DNA from: Erwinia mallotivora
GTDB lineage: Bacteria; Pseudomonadota; Gammaproteobacteria; Enterobacterales; Enterobacteriaceae
Assembly: GCF_000590885.1 (NCBI RefSeq)
Contig: NZ_JFHN01000034.1
Coordinates: forward strand, 62,001 to 126,000
DNA length: 64,000 nt
Direction of reading: 5' to 3'
Shown: positions 9,048-17,749 of the stretch, piece by piece
How the letters are laid out: each line of letters opens with the position of its first letter
How positions within the stretch are numbered: the first letter of the stretch is position 1
Notes under the pieces: model-generated
What the model was told of the DNA's origin: nothing
Seen by the model: the letters and a program-made list of their open reading frames with translations, nothing else
Database searches by the model: none
Made by a program: the position numbers and the translations under genes

Positions 9048-9115
9048 GCAAGCGAATTTCCTGTGTAACGAATTTTTTTGAACGTTTTCAACCCGGCCAG
9101 TGGTCGGGTTTTTTT
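9048..9115 (+). ncRNA. dsrA: DsrA-like small regulatory RNA, shortened form
   Basis: The segment at 9054-9078 (AATTTCCTGTGTAACG, then AATTTTTTT) nearly repeats the E. coli DsrA core that pairs with the rpoS leader and opens its ribosome site; one G of CCTGGTGT is missing. A perfect rho-independent terminator follows. A possible promoter is TTGCCT at 9014-9019 and TACTCT at 9036-9041, 16 bases apart, so the RNA would be about 66 nucleotides instead of 87. The second DsrA stem-loop, used on hns, is not recognisable. It lies in the same neighbourhood as in E. coli (yedP, dsrB, rcsA). The 5' end is a guess. Confidence 0.7.
9090..9115 (+). terminator. Terminator of the DsrA-like RNA
   Basis: Nine-base stem (AACCCGGCC against GGTCGGGTT, one G-U pair), three-base loop AGT, then a run of T. 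It is the Hfq-type terminator expected for DsrA. Confidence 0.88.
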
Positions 9116-9397
9116 ATTGCTGTCTGAGAGGGCTTTCTGGCTCTGCCGCAATCTTTCCATTTAATCCGGGCGCCTGGCTCACTGCGGTATTTTAGTTCTG
9201 CTAATCCACTCAACCCCTTCTGTAATAAATGCTGAATTCCGACCTGTCCGCTGAGCCGCCGGTTTCTTTCTGGGGCAGTTATGGCAAAACAGTCAGGTGA
9301 GTCTGACAGACTTTCAACGATTGCTGTGGGGCAGATAAATGTATATGACCAGGTTGTCAGGGGAAAAGGGCAGGTAGTGCGGCAGAAAACTGATGGC

Positions 9398-9427
9398 AAA
9401 AAAAAAGCCCGCGCTGCGCGGGCAAAA
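9398..9427 (-). terminator. Intrinsic terminator on the minus strand with no known gene upstream
   Basis: Perfect seven-base stem (GCCCGCG / CGCGGGC), loop CTG, followed on the minus strand by nine T residues (A-tract at 9398-9406). It is stronger than most gene terminators here. The only minus-strand sequence feeding it before the next promoter region is the 100-200 bases at 9425-9600, so an unannotated small RNA or leader transcript is possible. Confidence 0.75.
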
Positions 9428-9601
9428 ATCCTTGTTACTTTTTAGGTTGACTGCGCCTTTGGGGTTGGTGCAGTGGAGACAGTGTATGTTGCAACCCTGT
9501 CAGAAGTCTTTCCGGGAAGTGTTAAAAAATTGAAAAGAATGTAGTGCGGAACCTCTTACGCATTTTTACACGCCAGCAGAAGCGACTTTTTCGGGTTACA
9601 G

Positions 9602-9608
9602 CTATACT
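9602..9608 (+). promoter_or_regulatory. Sigma-S-type -10 element for yqaE
   Basis: GCTATACTAA contains the CTATACT hexamer-plus favoured by RpoS, about 48 bases before the yqaE ATG. The same seven bases occur before yedP. Motif-based inference. Confidence 0.4.
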
Positions 9609-9655
9609 AATCAATCGATTACAAATCGGTTTTGCAATCATATCCTGGAGGAAAC

Positions 9656-9814
9656 ATGGATTTTATTCGCATCATTATTGCGATTATATTGCCACCACTT
9701 GGCGTTTTTATGCAGGTGGGTTTTGGCGGCGCTTTCTGGCTTAATATCTTATTAACCCTTTGTGGTTATATTCCGGGTATTGTGCATGCGGTATGGGTGA
9801 TTGCGAGACGCTGA
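9656..9814 (+). CDS. yqaE: Pmp3/YqaE family stress membrane peptide
   Basis: 52-residue hydrophobic protein with two membrane helices (about residues 3-22 and 27-48) and the family motif LPPLGVFMQVGFGGAFWLN, followed by LCGYIPGIVHAVW. Members of UPF0057 sit in the plasma membrane and are induced by salt, cold or loss of membrane potential; their mechanism is unsettled. ATG 9656 follows GGAGG, which decides it over two longer in-frame or overlapping frames. Co-directional with dsrB 44 bases downstream, so a two-gene transcript is possible. Confidence 0.9.
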   Translation: MDFIRIIIAIILPPLGVFMQVGFGGAFWLNILLTLCGYIPGIVHAVWVIARR

Positions 9815-9858
9815 TCCTGACAAAAAACTTACCGTAACTACACAGAGGAGCTGAGAGG

Positions 9859-10053
9859 ATGCAAGTGAACGACAGGGTCACGGTCAAAACTGACGGTGGA
9901 CCCCGCAGACAGGGAACGGTACTGGCGGCAGAAGATTTCAGTGAGGGCACCATGTTTCTGGTGTCGCTGGATGATTATCCGTCCGGGATCTGGTTCTTTA
10001 ATGAGACGGGCAATGAAGATGGCCTGTTCGTCGAGCCACTTTCAGAAGCCTGA
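9859..10053 (+). CDS. dsrB: DsrB small conserved protein
   Basis: 64-residue protein matching E. coli DsrB from memory ([39 protein letters not shown]). Function is unknown; in E. coli its expression depends on RpoS. It is small, acidic and probably cytoplasmic with a KOW/SH3-like beta pattern. ATG 9859 is preceded by GAGGAGCTGAGAGG. Its position between the DsrA-like RNA and rcsA preserves the E. coli neighbourhood. Confidence 0.92.
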   Translation: MQVNDRVTVKTDGGPRRQGTVLAAEDFSEGTMFLVSLDDYPSGIWFFNETGNEDGLFVEPLSEA

Positions 10054-10068
10054 TTGCTGCTGTGATTA

Positions 10069-10101
10069 GCGGTCAGCAGTACATATACCACTGCTGACCG
10101 C
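10069..10101. terminator. Hairpin after dsrB
   Basis: Perfect 12-base stem (GCGGTCAGCAGT and its complement) with a nine-base loop, 16 bases after the dsrB stop. There is no T-tract on either strand, so it may be a weak terminator or an RNA 3'-end stabiliser. Confidence 0.55.
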
Positions 10102-10210
10102 CACTCCTCGCCAGCCTCAGCCGGTGAACTTATTATCTCAGGATATATTCAGAGGCCCACCCCTGACACCGCTTCAGGACGCGTTTGTCCCTGTTGAGGC
10201 CAACGCGTTC

Positions 10211-11917
10211 CTAAAACGTTTCCCAGTTATCACTGTTGGCCAGAGCGGGCCGTGGCGGCGCAGCCAGTACCGCGACTTTTGGCGGAGCAGTCTCCTGGCG
10301 GGCCAGGGGGCGCGACACGCTGTCGCTCAGGTGGAAGGCGGCAACCGCCTGAGTCAGTCGCGAAGCCTGCTCTTCCAGCGATGCCGCAGCGGCGGTCGCC
10401 TGCTCTACCAGCGCGGCATTCTGCTGAGTCACGTTATCCATTTCAGTGACGGCAAGGCTGACCTGCGAAATGCCCCGGCTCTGCTCGTCTGAGGCAGCGG
10501 CGATTTCAGCCATGATATCGGTTACCCGACGCACCGCCTCAACAATATCGGTCATGGTTTCACCTGCATGGCCCACCTCCGATGAGCCCTGGCCAATCAG
10601 GCTCACCGACTCAGCAATCAGTCCTTCAATCTCTTTTGCCGCTCCGGCGCTGCGCTGCGCAAGATTACGTACCTCGCTGGCGACAACGGCGAAGCCACGG
10701 CCCTGTTCTCCGGCGCGGGCGGCTTCAACTGCGGCATTTAACGCGAGAATATTGGTCTGAAAAGCAATGCTGTTGATTACCGTCGTTATCTCAGCAATCT
10801 TCTTCGAACTACTGGAAATATTATTCATGGTGTTAATCACCCCGTTGACAATATCTCCACCTTCGCGTGCTTTACCGGATGCATCCGCAGCCAGCTGGCT
10901 GGCGTGATGGGCATTTTCGGCGTTCTGTTTTACCGTGGCGGTCAGCTGTTCCATGCTGGCTGCGGTCTGTTCCAGCGCCGAAGCCTGCTGCTCTGTACGG
11001 GAAGAGAGATCGGTATTACCGGCGGAAATTTCACCGGATCCCTGATAAATTGCGACGGCCCCTTCACGTACCGCACTGACGGTTTTTATCAGCGACTGTT
11101 GCATCGTCTGAAGGTTACTGCCGAGTGTGCCGATTTCACCTCGTCCCCAGGGCTGTTCCGCAGCGGTCAGATCTCCACGCGCAATATGCCCGATGCGATC
11201 CACGGCCCGGTGCAGCGGGGCAATCACCACCCGGCGGAGAAAAATGAAGGTTGCTCCGGTCAGTAGCAGCGCGGCAGCAAAGGCACTGGCCATCATGATA
11301 AAACTGTGGCGGTTCTGCTGCCGGGCGGCGTCGTTAATGGCATCTGCCCGTTGTACGCGGATAGCAATGGCTTTCAGCAGGATATCGTTATAGGCATCAT
11401 CCAGTTTTCGCGTAACGTCAGTTTCCTGAGAAATCACCCCTTCAAAGCTGCCGTCTTTGGCGCTTTTCACCATCGGCAACAAACCCTGCGTGATACAGGC
11501 TTCAAAGCGGGTTTTCAGTTCACCATCCAGTGCTTCATCGTCCGCAGTTTTAACCCGTCGATTCAGGTAAGCATTAAAGTTGTCTCTGGCAGACTGAATA
11601 CGTTCCCCGGTCTGCTTCAGATTGTCATCAAAGGTGTCCATCTCACCGATGCGCGCCGCAGCGGCGGCATGAATGATGTTAAGGCGGGCGGTGCGCAGGT
11701 GGTTAGAACTGTTTGAGATAGCCATGCGAACCTGAATTTCTTCAGTAACATCTTTCAGGGACTGGTTACTCTGGACAAGAAAATAGCTGGCGAGGGCAAT
11801 ACTCAGGGCAAACAGCAATAAAATCGTCCCCAGGATCGTACCGAACAGCGGTACCAGCCGCAGGTTTTGCCAGAAACTTATCCGGGATGAACCGGCATTG
11901 GGGTGTGATGGTTTCAT
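10211..11917 (-). CDS. Methyl-accepting chemotaxis protein with C-terminal NWETF
   Basis: 568-residue chemoreceptor. Order: membrane helix about 25-48, periplasmic four-helix sensor domain about 50-205, second helix about 210-230, HAMP about 230-285, signalling domain with the hairpin tip [20 protein letters not shown] near residue 385, and methylation-helix segments rich in EEQ/AA. It ends in NWETF, the tether that recruits CheR and CheB, so it is a high-abundance-type receptor able to adapt. The ligand is not deducible. ATG 11917 has AAAAGGAC upstream. A sigma-28-like promoter precedes it. Confidence 0.93.
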   Translation of the reverse strand: MKPSHPNAGSSRISFWQNLRLVPLFGTILGTILLLFALSIALASYFLVQSNQSLKDVTEEIQVRMAISNSSNHLRTARLNIIHAAAAARIGEMDTFDDNLKQTGERIQSARDNFNAYLNRRVKTADDEALDGELKTRFEACITQGLLPMVKSAKDGSFEGVISQETDVTRKLDDAYNDILLKAIAIRVQRADAINDAARQQNRHSFIMMASAFAAALLLTGATFIFLRRVVIAPLHRAVDRIGHIARGDLTAAEQPWGRGEIGTLGSNLQTMQQSLIKTVSAVREGAVAIYQGSGEISAGNTDLSSRTEQQASALEQTAASMEQLTATVKQNAENAHHASQLAADASGKAREGGDIVNGVINTMNNISSSSKKIAEITTVINSIAFQTNILALNAAVEAARAGEQGRGFAVVASEVRNLAQRSAGAAKEIEGLIAESVSLIGQGSSEVGHAGETMTDIVEAVRRVTDIMAEIAAASDEQSRGISQVSLAVTEMDNVTQQNAALVEQATAAAASLEEQASRLTQAVAAFHLSDSVSRPLARQETAPPKVAVLAAPPRPALANSDNWETF

Positions 11918-11970
11918 GTCCTTTTGCTCTCAGTCAGGGTAAATGATGCGAAGTCAGGTCTGATAAGAGA

Positions 11971-11997
11971 GCATCGGCACACTACGGGAAAGAATTA
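11971..11997 (-). promoter_or_regulatory. Probable sigma-28 promoter of the chemoreceptor gene
   Basis: On the minus strand TAATTCTT, 11 bases, GCCGATGC. The -10 matches GCCGATAA at six of eight positions and the -35 matches TAAAGTTT at five of eight, with the correct spacing. It lies about 54 bases before the ATG. Confidence 0.5.
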
Positions 11998-12066
11998 ACA
12001 TGAAATTGCGATCTGGTTAACAAAACCAGTAAAGAAAAACGCAGATGGAAAGGGCAGGTTGGGGGC

Positions 12067-12100
12067 AAAAGATAACAGCCGGAGAGAACCGGCTGCTATC
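12067..12100 (-). terminator. Terminator of rcsA
   Basis: Seven-base perfect stem (CAGCCGG / CCGGCTG) with six-base loop, flanked by further pairing ATA/TAT and followed on the minus strand by TTATCTTTT. It starts 14 bases after the rcsA stop. Confidence 0.65.
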
Positions 12101-12113
12101 GTGGTTAAAAACG

Positions 12114-12749
12114 TTATCTCACATTGACATAAATACCGCTGGTAACGTTATCCGTAAGACGAACGACATGATAAATAACCTGTTTGTTGTGTGTTTTAAT
12201 TTTACGTTTAATATTTCCCTTGTGGGAAGAAACGGTTTTGGCCTTAATTTTCATTTTATCCGATATCTGAATGGTATCGTGGCCTGACATCCACATTTTC
12301 AGCATGTTAGATTCAGTCTGGCTCAAGGTCAGTGGATTAACATCGAACCCGGTGGAAAAACGTGGAGATATATTGACTCTCTTCTGAAAATAACTATAAA
12401 GCAGATTATCGAGCGTGGCCGGCTTTATTGATTTTGAGGTTATAATCAGGTTCTTACGAACATAAAGATACTCCTCAAAATGAATATTTGATATTGCCAT
12501 AAAAATAAAAAACAGCGTGTCAGGATTGTGCATAATGATGGATCTTATGCGTTGACTGGCATCTGCTTCGTGGATAAAACAATTCTCGTTAATAAAAACC
12601 ACGCCAGGCTGGACCTGCTGGCATCTGGTTTGTAGCTGATCGATATCAGTAACGGAGGTGATATTTTTCTTCTTTACCCCCTTCATGCTTAAATAATCTG
12701 TCAGCCCCAGTCGTGTATAGCTACATGTGTCCATTATAATTGTTGGCAT
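12114..12749 (-). CDS. rcsA: RcsA, transcriptional co-activator of capsule genes
   Basis: RcsA forms a heterodimer with phospho-RcsB and binds the RcsAB box to activate exopolysaccharide genes (amylovoran, stewartan or colanic acid) and itself. The 211-residue form starting at ATG 12749 ([20 protein letters not shown]) matches the length and N-terminus of Erwinia RcsA; a frame open to 12827 adds 26 residues but lacks that conserved start. A GAGGG lies eight bases before 12749. The C-terminal LuxR-type helix-turn-helix is at about 140-200 ([17 protein letters not shown], then [16 protein letters not shown]). It is unusually Asn/Ile/Lys-rich and AT-rich compared with its neighbours, as in other species. 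Confidence 0.95.
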   Translation of the reverse strand: MPTIIMDTCSYTRLGLTDYLSMKGVKKKNITSVTDIDQLQTRCQQVQPGVVFINENCFIHEADASQRIRSIIMHNPDTLFFIFMAISNIHFEEYLYVRKNLIITSKSIKPATLDNLLYSYFQKRVNISPRFSTGFDVNPLTLSQTESNMLKMWMSGHDTIQISDKMKIKAKTVSSHKGNIKRKIKTHNKQVIYHVVRLTDNVTSGIYVNVR

Positions 12750-13398
12750 TATTACGACCCTCACCAAATTGTTATCCGTTTGAATTAACGATGAATTACG
12801 CGATTGTTGTGTGACTAAAGTAAACATTCTTATTTCATATAGTTATAGGCATTGCAGCATTAAGCAAAACTGAAGCTTAACGCCTCACCATCCTGATCGT
12901 GCACAACAAGGCATTGGAATATACGCAGGATGACAAACAAACAACGCGCTGAAAAATAAAATTTTCCTCGCAAGATTGTCGGATTATTTGCCTTACAACA
13001 GCATTCGGCACTTTTTGTGAGTCATGCCACTATCCCGCAAAATACAGAGAAATCTGATAGGACGATTCCTAAAAAACATTCAGCGGATGAATGTTTAGTG
13101 CGACATGAATGTTGACAATGCCGGAAAAATTGTTCTGGCACAAGAAAAACCATGTGAAATAAAATTCCCATTGAAAACATACTGTTGTAATTCATGCCGC
13201 TGTTAACCTTCCTGCAACATTCCGAGCCTTTCCATAATCAAAATACGCTAATCAGCTTTTAATAAGAATGATTTTCATAGTGAAGAATCATTTATCAGAT
13301 TTTCCTTAAGATGATTCTGATAAAAGTGGTTCGATAAATGCTAACAAACATTTTATTTGCTTAACTATGGTTATTTTCACGTAGGGCGATTCATTAAT
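12750..13398. other. Long AT-rich upstream region of rcsA
   Basis: 650 bases between rcsA and the end of fliR without a gene. It should hold the rcsA promoter and a long leader or H-NS-bound control region. The one distinctive motif is the palindrome at 13058-13071. A looser inverted repeat (AGAATCAT with ATGATTCT) is at about 13284-13318. No open frame is convincing. Confidence 0.6.
13058..13071 (-). promoter_or_regulatory. RcsAB-box-like palindrome upstream of rcsA
   Basis: TAGGACGATTCCTA, a five-base inverted repeat with a four-base centre, fits the RcsAB box consensus (TaAGaatatTCctA) at all outer positions. It lies about 310 bases upstream of the rcsA ATG, consistent with the known autoactivation of rcsA if the gene has a long leader. 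Confidence 0.55.
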
Positions 13399-14184
13399 TT
13401 ATCTGGCAGGAAGTTCACTAAGAATACTGGCGAGTAAATCAAATACTTCGCTAAAGAGATGCTCACAGAAAGGAGCCAACAGCGGCATCATCAGGCTCAT
13501 AAATACCAGGCCTAAGGATAAGGTGACAGGGAAGCCAATAGCAAAAACCGAAAGCTGTGGTGTAACACGGTTTAACAAACCCAGGGCCAGGTTCAGCGTG
13601 AGGAGCAGAGTTATCAGTGGTAACGCTAATCGCAGTCCGTTAAGGAAAATCATGCCTGCCGCTTTAGTTAGCGCCAGATAAGCATTGCCATTAACCGGAT
13701 CGCCACCAATCGGCAGCGTATGAAAACTGTCCGCCACCATTGAGATTAGCCACAGGTGCCCGTTAAAAGTCAGGAACAGCAGCATGGCGAGAATATCAAG
13801 GAATCTCGCCAGCACCGGCATGTTCAGACGACTGGCAGGATCAAAGAAGGTGGCAAACGACAGGCCCATCTGTAAACCAATCACTTCCCCGGCGGTGCGC
13901 ACCGCCGCGAAGGCAAATTGCATGGTAAAACCTATCGCCACGCCGATAAGAATCTGCTGAAGCAGCAGCCAGAAGCCACTGACGGAGAACAGCGTCACAT
14001 TGACCGGTGGCAGTGACGGAAGCAGGACATAGGTGATCATCAGCCCCAGCCCGACTTTAACCTTTCTGCTAATCGATTTCTCGCTGAGCAGCGGAGCGGT
14101 CATAATCAGCGCCAGAATGCGGGCGAGGGGCCAGAATAACTGTCCCACCCACATCAGCAGTTGATTGCTGTCGAAATGTAACAT
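13399..14184 (-). CDS. fliR: Flagellar export gate protein FliR
   Basis: 261-residue polytopic membrane protein, one of the FliP5-FliQ4-FliR1 core of the flagellar type III export gate. Six or more hydrophobic helices span the protein, with the family segment [27 protein letters not shown] at about 90-115. The start ATG 14184 overlaps the fliQ stop by one base (TGATG), showing translational coupling. It is the last gene of the fliL-to-fliR operon. Confidence 0.96.
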   Translation of the reverse strand: MLHFDSNQLLMWVGQLFWPLARILALIMTAPLLSEKSISRKVKVGLGLMITYVLLPSLPPVNVTLFSVSGFWLLLQQILIGVAIGFTMQFAFAAVRTAGEVIGLQMGLSFATFFDPASRLNMPVLARFLDILAMLLFLTFNGHLWLISMVADSFHTLPIGGDPVNGNAYLALTKAAGMIFLNGLRLALPLITLLLTLNLALGLLNRVTPQLSVFAIGFPVTLSLGLVFMSLMMPLLAPFCEHLFSEVFDLLASILSELPAR

Positions 14185-14453
14185 CAGCCAATCATATTCG
14201 GCAGGTTACTGAACAGCGTACGCATATAGTCCAGCACCAGATTGAGCATCCATGGACCGGCGACCACAATGGTTGCCACCACAGCAAGAATCTTCGGAAT
14301 AAATGACAGCGTCTGCTCATTAATCTGCGTAGCTGCCTGCAACAGACTGATCAGCAGACCGCTTATCAATGCGGCCAGCAGCAATGGTGCCGCCAGCGCA
14401 AGCGCAACCTGCATCGCATCGTGACCAATAACCATAACCGATTCGGGTGTCAT
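14184..14453 (-). CDS. fliQ: Flagellar export gate protein FliQ
   Basis: 89-residue protein with two membrane helices (about 15-40 and 52-75) and the conserved loop [18 protein letters not shown]. Four copies wrap around the FliP-FliR core of the export gate. Strong TCCGGAG ribosome site before ATG 14453. It is unusual in being separated from fliP by 121 bases, while other genes of this operon overlap or nearly touch. Confidence 0.96.
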   Translation of the reverse strand: MTPESVMVIGHDAMQVALALAAPLLLAALISGLLISLLQAATQINEQTLSFIPKILAVVATIVVAGPWMLNLVLDYMRTLFSNLPNMIG

Positions 14454-14530
14454 AAGAGACTCCGGATAAAATATTAACGTTTGCGACGGGGCGAAATGCG
14501 CCGTTGCCGCAATACTGCCGTTTTCCCGCC

Positions 14531-14559
14531 AGCGCGCTGAGCCGACAGCGGCCAGCGCT
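14531..14559 (-). other. Hairpin in the unusual fliP-fliQ gap
   Basis: GC-rich inverted repeat: AGCGCTG and GCCG pair with CGGC and CAGCGC around a four-base loop, with one small bulge. It lies in the 121-base spacer between two genes that are normally adjacent. There is no T-tract, so it is more likely a processing or stability element than a terminator. Confidence 0.5.
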
Positions 14560-14574
14560 TAGTGCGGCACGCTT

Positions 14575-15309
14575 TTATGAATAAAAACTTTGAGCCAGCG
14601 ATCCTATCAGCAACTGCCAGCCGTCAACCAAAACGAACAGCATCAGTTTGAAAGGTAAAGAGATGGTGGCGGGTGGCACCATCATCATTCCGAGCGCCAT
14701 CAATACGCTGGCGACCACCAGGTCAATAATCAGAAAAGGAATAAATACGGTGAAACCGATCTGAAATGCGGTTTTCAGTTCGCTGGTGACATAAGCCGGC
14801 AACAAAATGCGCATCGGTACGGCTTCCGGCCCCTGAAGCGGTGGGGTATTTGCCAGCCGGGCAAACAGCGCCAGATCGGCTTCGCGTGTCTGGCGCAGCA
14901 TAAATTCCCGCAGAGGCTGCGCGCCTTTATCAATCGCGACTTCCATACTGATCTTATCTTCACTGAACGGCAGATAAGCATCCTGATAAATTTTGTCGAA
15001 CACCGGACCCATGATGAAAAAAGTCAGGAACAGGGCGAGGCCAAGCAGCACCTGGTTCGGCGGCGCGGAGGGCGTGCCAAGGGCATTGCGTAACAAGCCA
15101 AACACGATGATGATGCGGGTAAAGCTGGTCATCATCAGCAGAATCGCCGGCAGGAAGGTCAGCGAAGTGATAAACACCAGCGTCTGCACCGGCAGTGACC
15201 AGCTCTGACCGCCATTGGCCATCGGATGACTGACCAGGCCCGGCAGCTGGGCCTGCACGGCGGGCGTCAGGAGTAACAGCAGCGCTGGCAGGATAAAGGC
15301 GCGTTTCAT
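14575..15309 (-). CDS. fliP: Flagellar export gate protein FliP
   Basis: 244-residue protein with an N-terminal signal peptide ([20 protein letters not shown]) and four membrane helices; the conserved [20 protein letters not shown] is at about 48-68 and [21 protein letters not shown] near 205-225. Five copies form the export gate together with FliR; FliO helps assembly. ATG 15309 overlaps the fliO stop by four bases. Confidence 0.96.
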   Translation of the reverse strand: MKRAFILPALLLLLTPAVQAQLPGLVSHPMANGGQSWSLPVQTLVFITSLTFLPAILLMMTSFTRIIIVFGLLRNALGTPSAPPNQVLLGLALFLTFFIMGPVFDKIYQDAYLPFSEDKISMEVAIDKGAQPLREFMLRQTREADLALFARLANTPPLQGPEAVPMRILLPAYVTSELKTAFQIGFTVFIPFLIIDLVVASVLMALGMMMVPPATISLPFKLMLFVLVDGWQLLIGSLAQSFYS

Positions 15310-15710
15310 TCTGACTTTCCGGGACGTTTAAGTAACTGCTGAAAAGCCTGGCGGAAATCTGCCGGGCTTTTCGGCGCAGAGACATTATCTTCTGGCGGCC
15401 TGGGCGGCAGGACATGCAGTAGTGAGATATTCTGTGCGGTAACGCCCAGCACCAGCCGGGCATCTTCCACATCAACGATCACCACGCGTTCACGCTGACC
15501 AACCTGGCAGCTGGCGCTGACGGACAGACTCTGTCCGGCGACGCCGCGTTTGGGAGCAAAGCCCAGTCGTCTGGCGAGCCAGGCGCAGGCCAGAATTAAC
15601 AAAATAATAACCGCCAGTACGCTGCTGACCTGGGTCAGCGTGGATGCGGTGGAGATGGCGGGCTGACCGACCGTTGCGGGTTGTTGTGTCTGGCTGCTGC
15701 TGTTGTTCAT
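15306..15710 (-). CDS. fliO: Flagellar protein FliO
   Basis: 134-residue assembly factor that helps FliP form its ring. It has a Ser/Gln-rich periplasmic N-terminus, one membrane helix at about residues 27-46 and a cytoplasmic domain with the [22 protein letters not shown] pattern, ending in a basic helix. One base separates it from fliN and it overlaps fliP by four. Divergent from E. coli outside the core, as is usual for FliO. Confidence 0.93.
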   Translation of the reverse strand: MNNSSSQTQQPATVGQPAISTASTLTQVSSVLAVIILLILACAWLARRLGFAPKRGVAGQSLSVSASCQVGQRERVVIVDVEDARLVLGVTAQNISLLHVLPPRPPEDNVSAPKSPADFRQAFQQLLKRPGKSE

Positions 15711-15711
15711 A

Positions 15712-16113
15712 TTAACGGCTCAGGCGACGCATACGTTCTGAAGGCGTAATAATGTCGGTAATACGCACACCATATTTATCGGCGACCACCACCACTTCAC
15801 CCTGCGCAATCAGATAGCCGTTGATCAGAATATCCAGCGGTTCACCGGCCAGACCGTCAAGCGCCACCACTGAACCCTGCGTCAGACGCAGCAGCTCTTT
15901 GATGGTCATTTTGGTGCGGCCCAGCTCGACGGTCAGCTTGACCGGAATATCCATAATCAGGTCAATATCCTGCAACGATCCGGCAATATCATTGCTTTCG
16001 AGAGATTTAAACACCCCTTCGGTTGGTGCGCTGTTCGACTGCTCATTCAGCGCGTCAGCCCACAGGTCGTCCGCGGAGATGTCGTCTTCGGACGGCTTCT
16101 TGGTGTCACTCAT
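15712..16113 (-). CDS. fliN: Flagellar motor switch protein FliN
   Basis: 133-residue C-ring protein that with FliM and FliG sets rotation direction and docks FliH-FliI. The C-terminal SpoA domain (from IDLIMDIPVKLTVELGR onward) is almost identical to E. coli FliN, while the acidic N-terminus varies. The ATG at 16113 overlaps the end of fliM by eight bases, the E. coli arrangement; an upstream ATG at 16128 lies deeper in fliM and is less likely. Confidence 0.96.
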   Translation of the reverse strand: MSDTKKPSEDDISADDLWADALNEQSNSAPTEGVFKSLESNDIAGSLQDIDLIMDIPVKLTVELGRTKMTIKELLRLTQGSVVALDGLAGEPLDILINGYLIAQGEVVVVADKYGVRITDIITPSERMRRLSR

Positions 16114-17113
16114 CGGGCTGTTCCTCATTCATCGAATTCAAAATCGGGTTAATCAGATGTTCCACCCGCAATGCATACTGATTGTTCAGCGTGCCGTACT
16201 GGCTGGTTAATACCGGTACGCCATCAACATGGGCGATAATGCGATCCGGCTTATCAATCGGTAATATATCCCCTGGCTTCAGGGCCAGCAGGCGTGAAAT
16301 ACGCATCGACACATCGGCAAAATTAGCAATCAACTCCAGCTCAGAGTGCTGAACCTGTTTCACCAGCGTCTCGCGCCAGAAATGATCTTCCTGACGCGAG
16401 TTTTCCAGCGGTGGATTGACCAGCGTTTCACGCAGCGGCTCAATCATGCTGAAAGGAATACAGATATTGAATTCACCAATCAGGTTACCAATCTCCACCT
16501 GGAATGGCGTGGTGATGACGATATCGTTCGGTGAGGTGGTGATATTGGTAAATTTAACCTGCATTTCAGAGCGAACATATTCCACGTCCAGTGGATAAAT
16601 CGGCTTCCAGGCTTCGCTGTAGCCTTCCAGCGCCAGCTTCAGCATTCTGCGGATCACTCGCTGTTCGGTGGCGGTGAATTCGCGTCCTTCCACCTTGGTC
16701 GGAAAACGGCCATCTCCGCCAAACAGGTTATCGACGGCAATAAACACCAGGCTCGGTGAAAAGACCACCAGCGCCGTGCCGCGCAGCGGCTTCAGATGGA
16801 TCAGGTTCAGGTTGGTGGGCACCGGCAGGTTGCGGGCAAATTCATGGTAAGGCTGAATTTTGATCGCGCCGACGGTGATATCCGGGCTGCGGCGCAGCAG
16901 GTTAAACAGCGCCATCCGGTATGAGCGTGCAAAACGTTCGTTAATGATCTCCAGCGCCTGCAGGCGTTCACGCACCATACGACGCTGCGTATTGGGATCA
17001 TAAGGACGAATGTTGTCGTCGCCCGCTTTGCTGGTGTTATCTTCAGCCGCGCTGTCGCTGTCACCGTTAAGCAGTGCGTCAATTTCTGCCTGAGAAAGAA
17101 TACTGTCGCCCAT
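16106..17113 (-). CDS. fliM: Flagellar motor switch protein FliM
   Basis: 335-residue C-ring protein. The N-terminal peptide MGDSILSQAEIDALLNGD is the binding site for phosphorylated CheY. A CheC-like middle domain (about 50-230) contacts FliG, and a C-terminal SpoA domain (about 245-325) pairs with FliN. Length and sequence are as in E. coli. ATG 17113 lies five bases after the fliL stop. Between about 35 and 45 there is an acidic/Asn-containing linker that differs from E. coli. Confidence 0.96.
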   Translation of the reverse strand: MGDSILSQAEIDALLNGDSDSAAEDNTSKAGDDNIRPYDPNTQRRMVRERLQALEIINERFARSYRMALFNLLRRSPDITVGAIKIQPYHEFARNLPVPTNLNLIHLKPLRGTALVVFSPSLVFIAVDNLFGGDGRFPTKVEGREFTATEQRVIRRMLKLALEGYSEAWKPIYPLDVEYVRSEMQVKFTNITTSPNDIVITTPFQVEIGNLIGEFNICIPFSMIEPLRETLVNPPLENSRQEDHFWRETLVKQVQHSELELIANFADVSMRISRLLALKPGDILPIDKPDRIIAHVDGVPVLTSQYGTLNNQYALRVEHLINPILNSMNEEQPDE

Positions 17114-17118
17114 TTTTC

Positions 17119-17598
17119 TTACCTCAGGATAAAAGCAGTGAACAGCACATCATTCACCTTCTGCTGAGGTTCACCTGGGACCAGCGGCGGTGCCAGAACG
17201 GCTTTAATCTGATTGATCAGGTCCTGCTTGCCCTGCTCATTACCCAGCGTAGCGGCATTCTGCCTGGACAGCAGCAGTAACAGGCGGCTGCGCACTTCCG
17301 GCAGATAATCGCTCATCCGGCGACGGGTATCTTCGTCGGGCAGACGCAGGGTAAAACCGACATACAATACGCGATCTGGATCGTTATCCGGATTGATCAG
17401 GTTAACGGTAAAGGTGTCCAGAGCGAAAAAGACCGGCGCTGGCGGTGGCTCAGGCTTGGCAGCCTGCGCCGTATCAGCGGGAGCCTTCATCATGCGCCAG
17501 ACGAAATAGCCTCCCACGCTGCCTGCTATCACTAATACCAGCAGTATCAACGGGATCAGAAGCTTACGTTTGCCGCTTTTGGCTTTCTTATCGGTCAT
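17119..17598 (-). CDS. fliL: Flagellar basal body protein FliL
   Basis: 159-residue inner membrane protein that surrounds stators and helps torque under load. Short basic cytoplasmic tail, membrane helix at about 13-33, Pro/Ala linker, then the conserved periplasmic domain with [15 protein letters not shown] and [15 protein letters not shown], ending in [12 protein letters not shown] 17598 is chosen for the MTDKK start and GGAAG upstream; a longer frame to 17643 has no ribosome site. First gene of the fliL-fliR operon; its promoter must lie in the 151 bases after fliK. Confidence 0.95.
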   Translation of the reverse strand: MTDKKAKSGKRKLLIPLILLVLVIAGSVGGYFVWRMMKAPADTAQAAKPEPPPAPVFFALDTFTVNLINPDNDPDRVLYVGFTLRLPDEDTRRRMSDYLPEVRSRLLLLLSRQNAATLGNEQGKQDLINQIKAVLAPPLVPGEPQQKVNDVLFTAFILR

Positions 17599-17749
17599 AT
17601 GAGCTATAACTTCCTGTGAGTATTTTGGGGAGGGCGGCACCACGTAATCCGCTCCCCCGCAGCGTTATGGGCAGATTATCCCGCGTCCTGCATGAAACAA
17701 TTGGCAGAAAAAGCGCGGGTTTTGCCGTCAGCTTTTGCGTTTGTAGTCA

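Larger units (their letters stand above)
9116..9655. other. Gene-free stretch between dsrA and yqaE
   Basis: 540 bases with no supportable protein gene. It holds a strong minus-strand terminator (9398-9427), whose transcript is unidentified, and a candidate promoter for yqaE near 9602. The part 9116-9390 shows only short unsupported frames. Confidence 0.5.
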
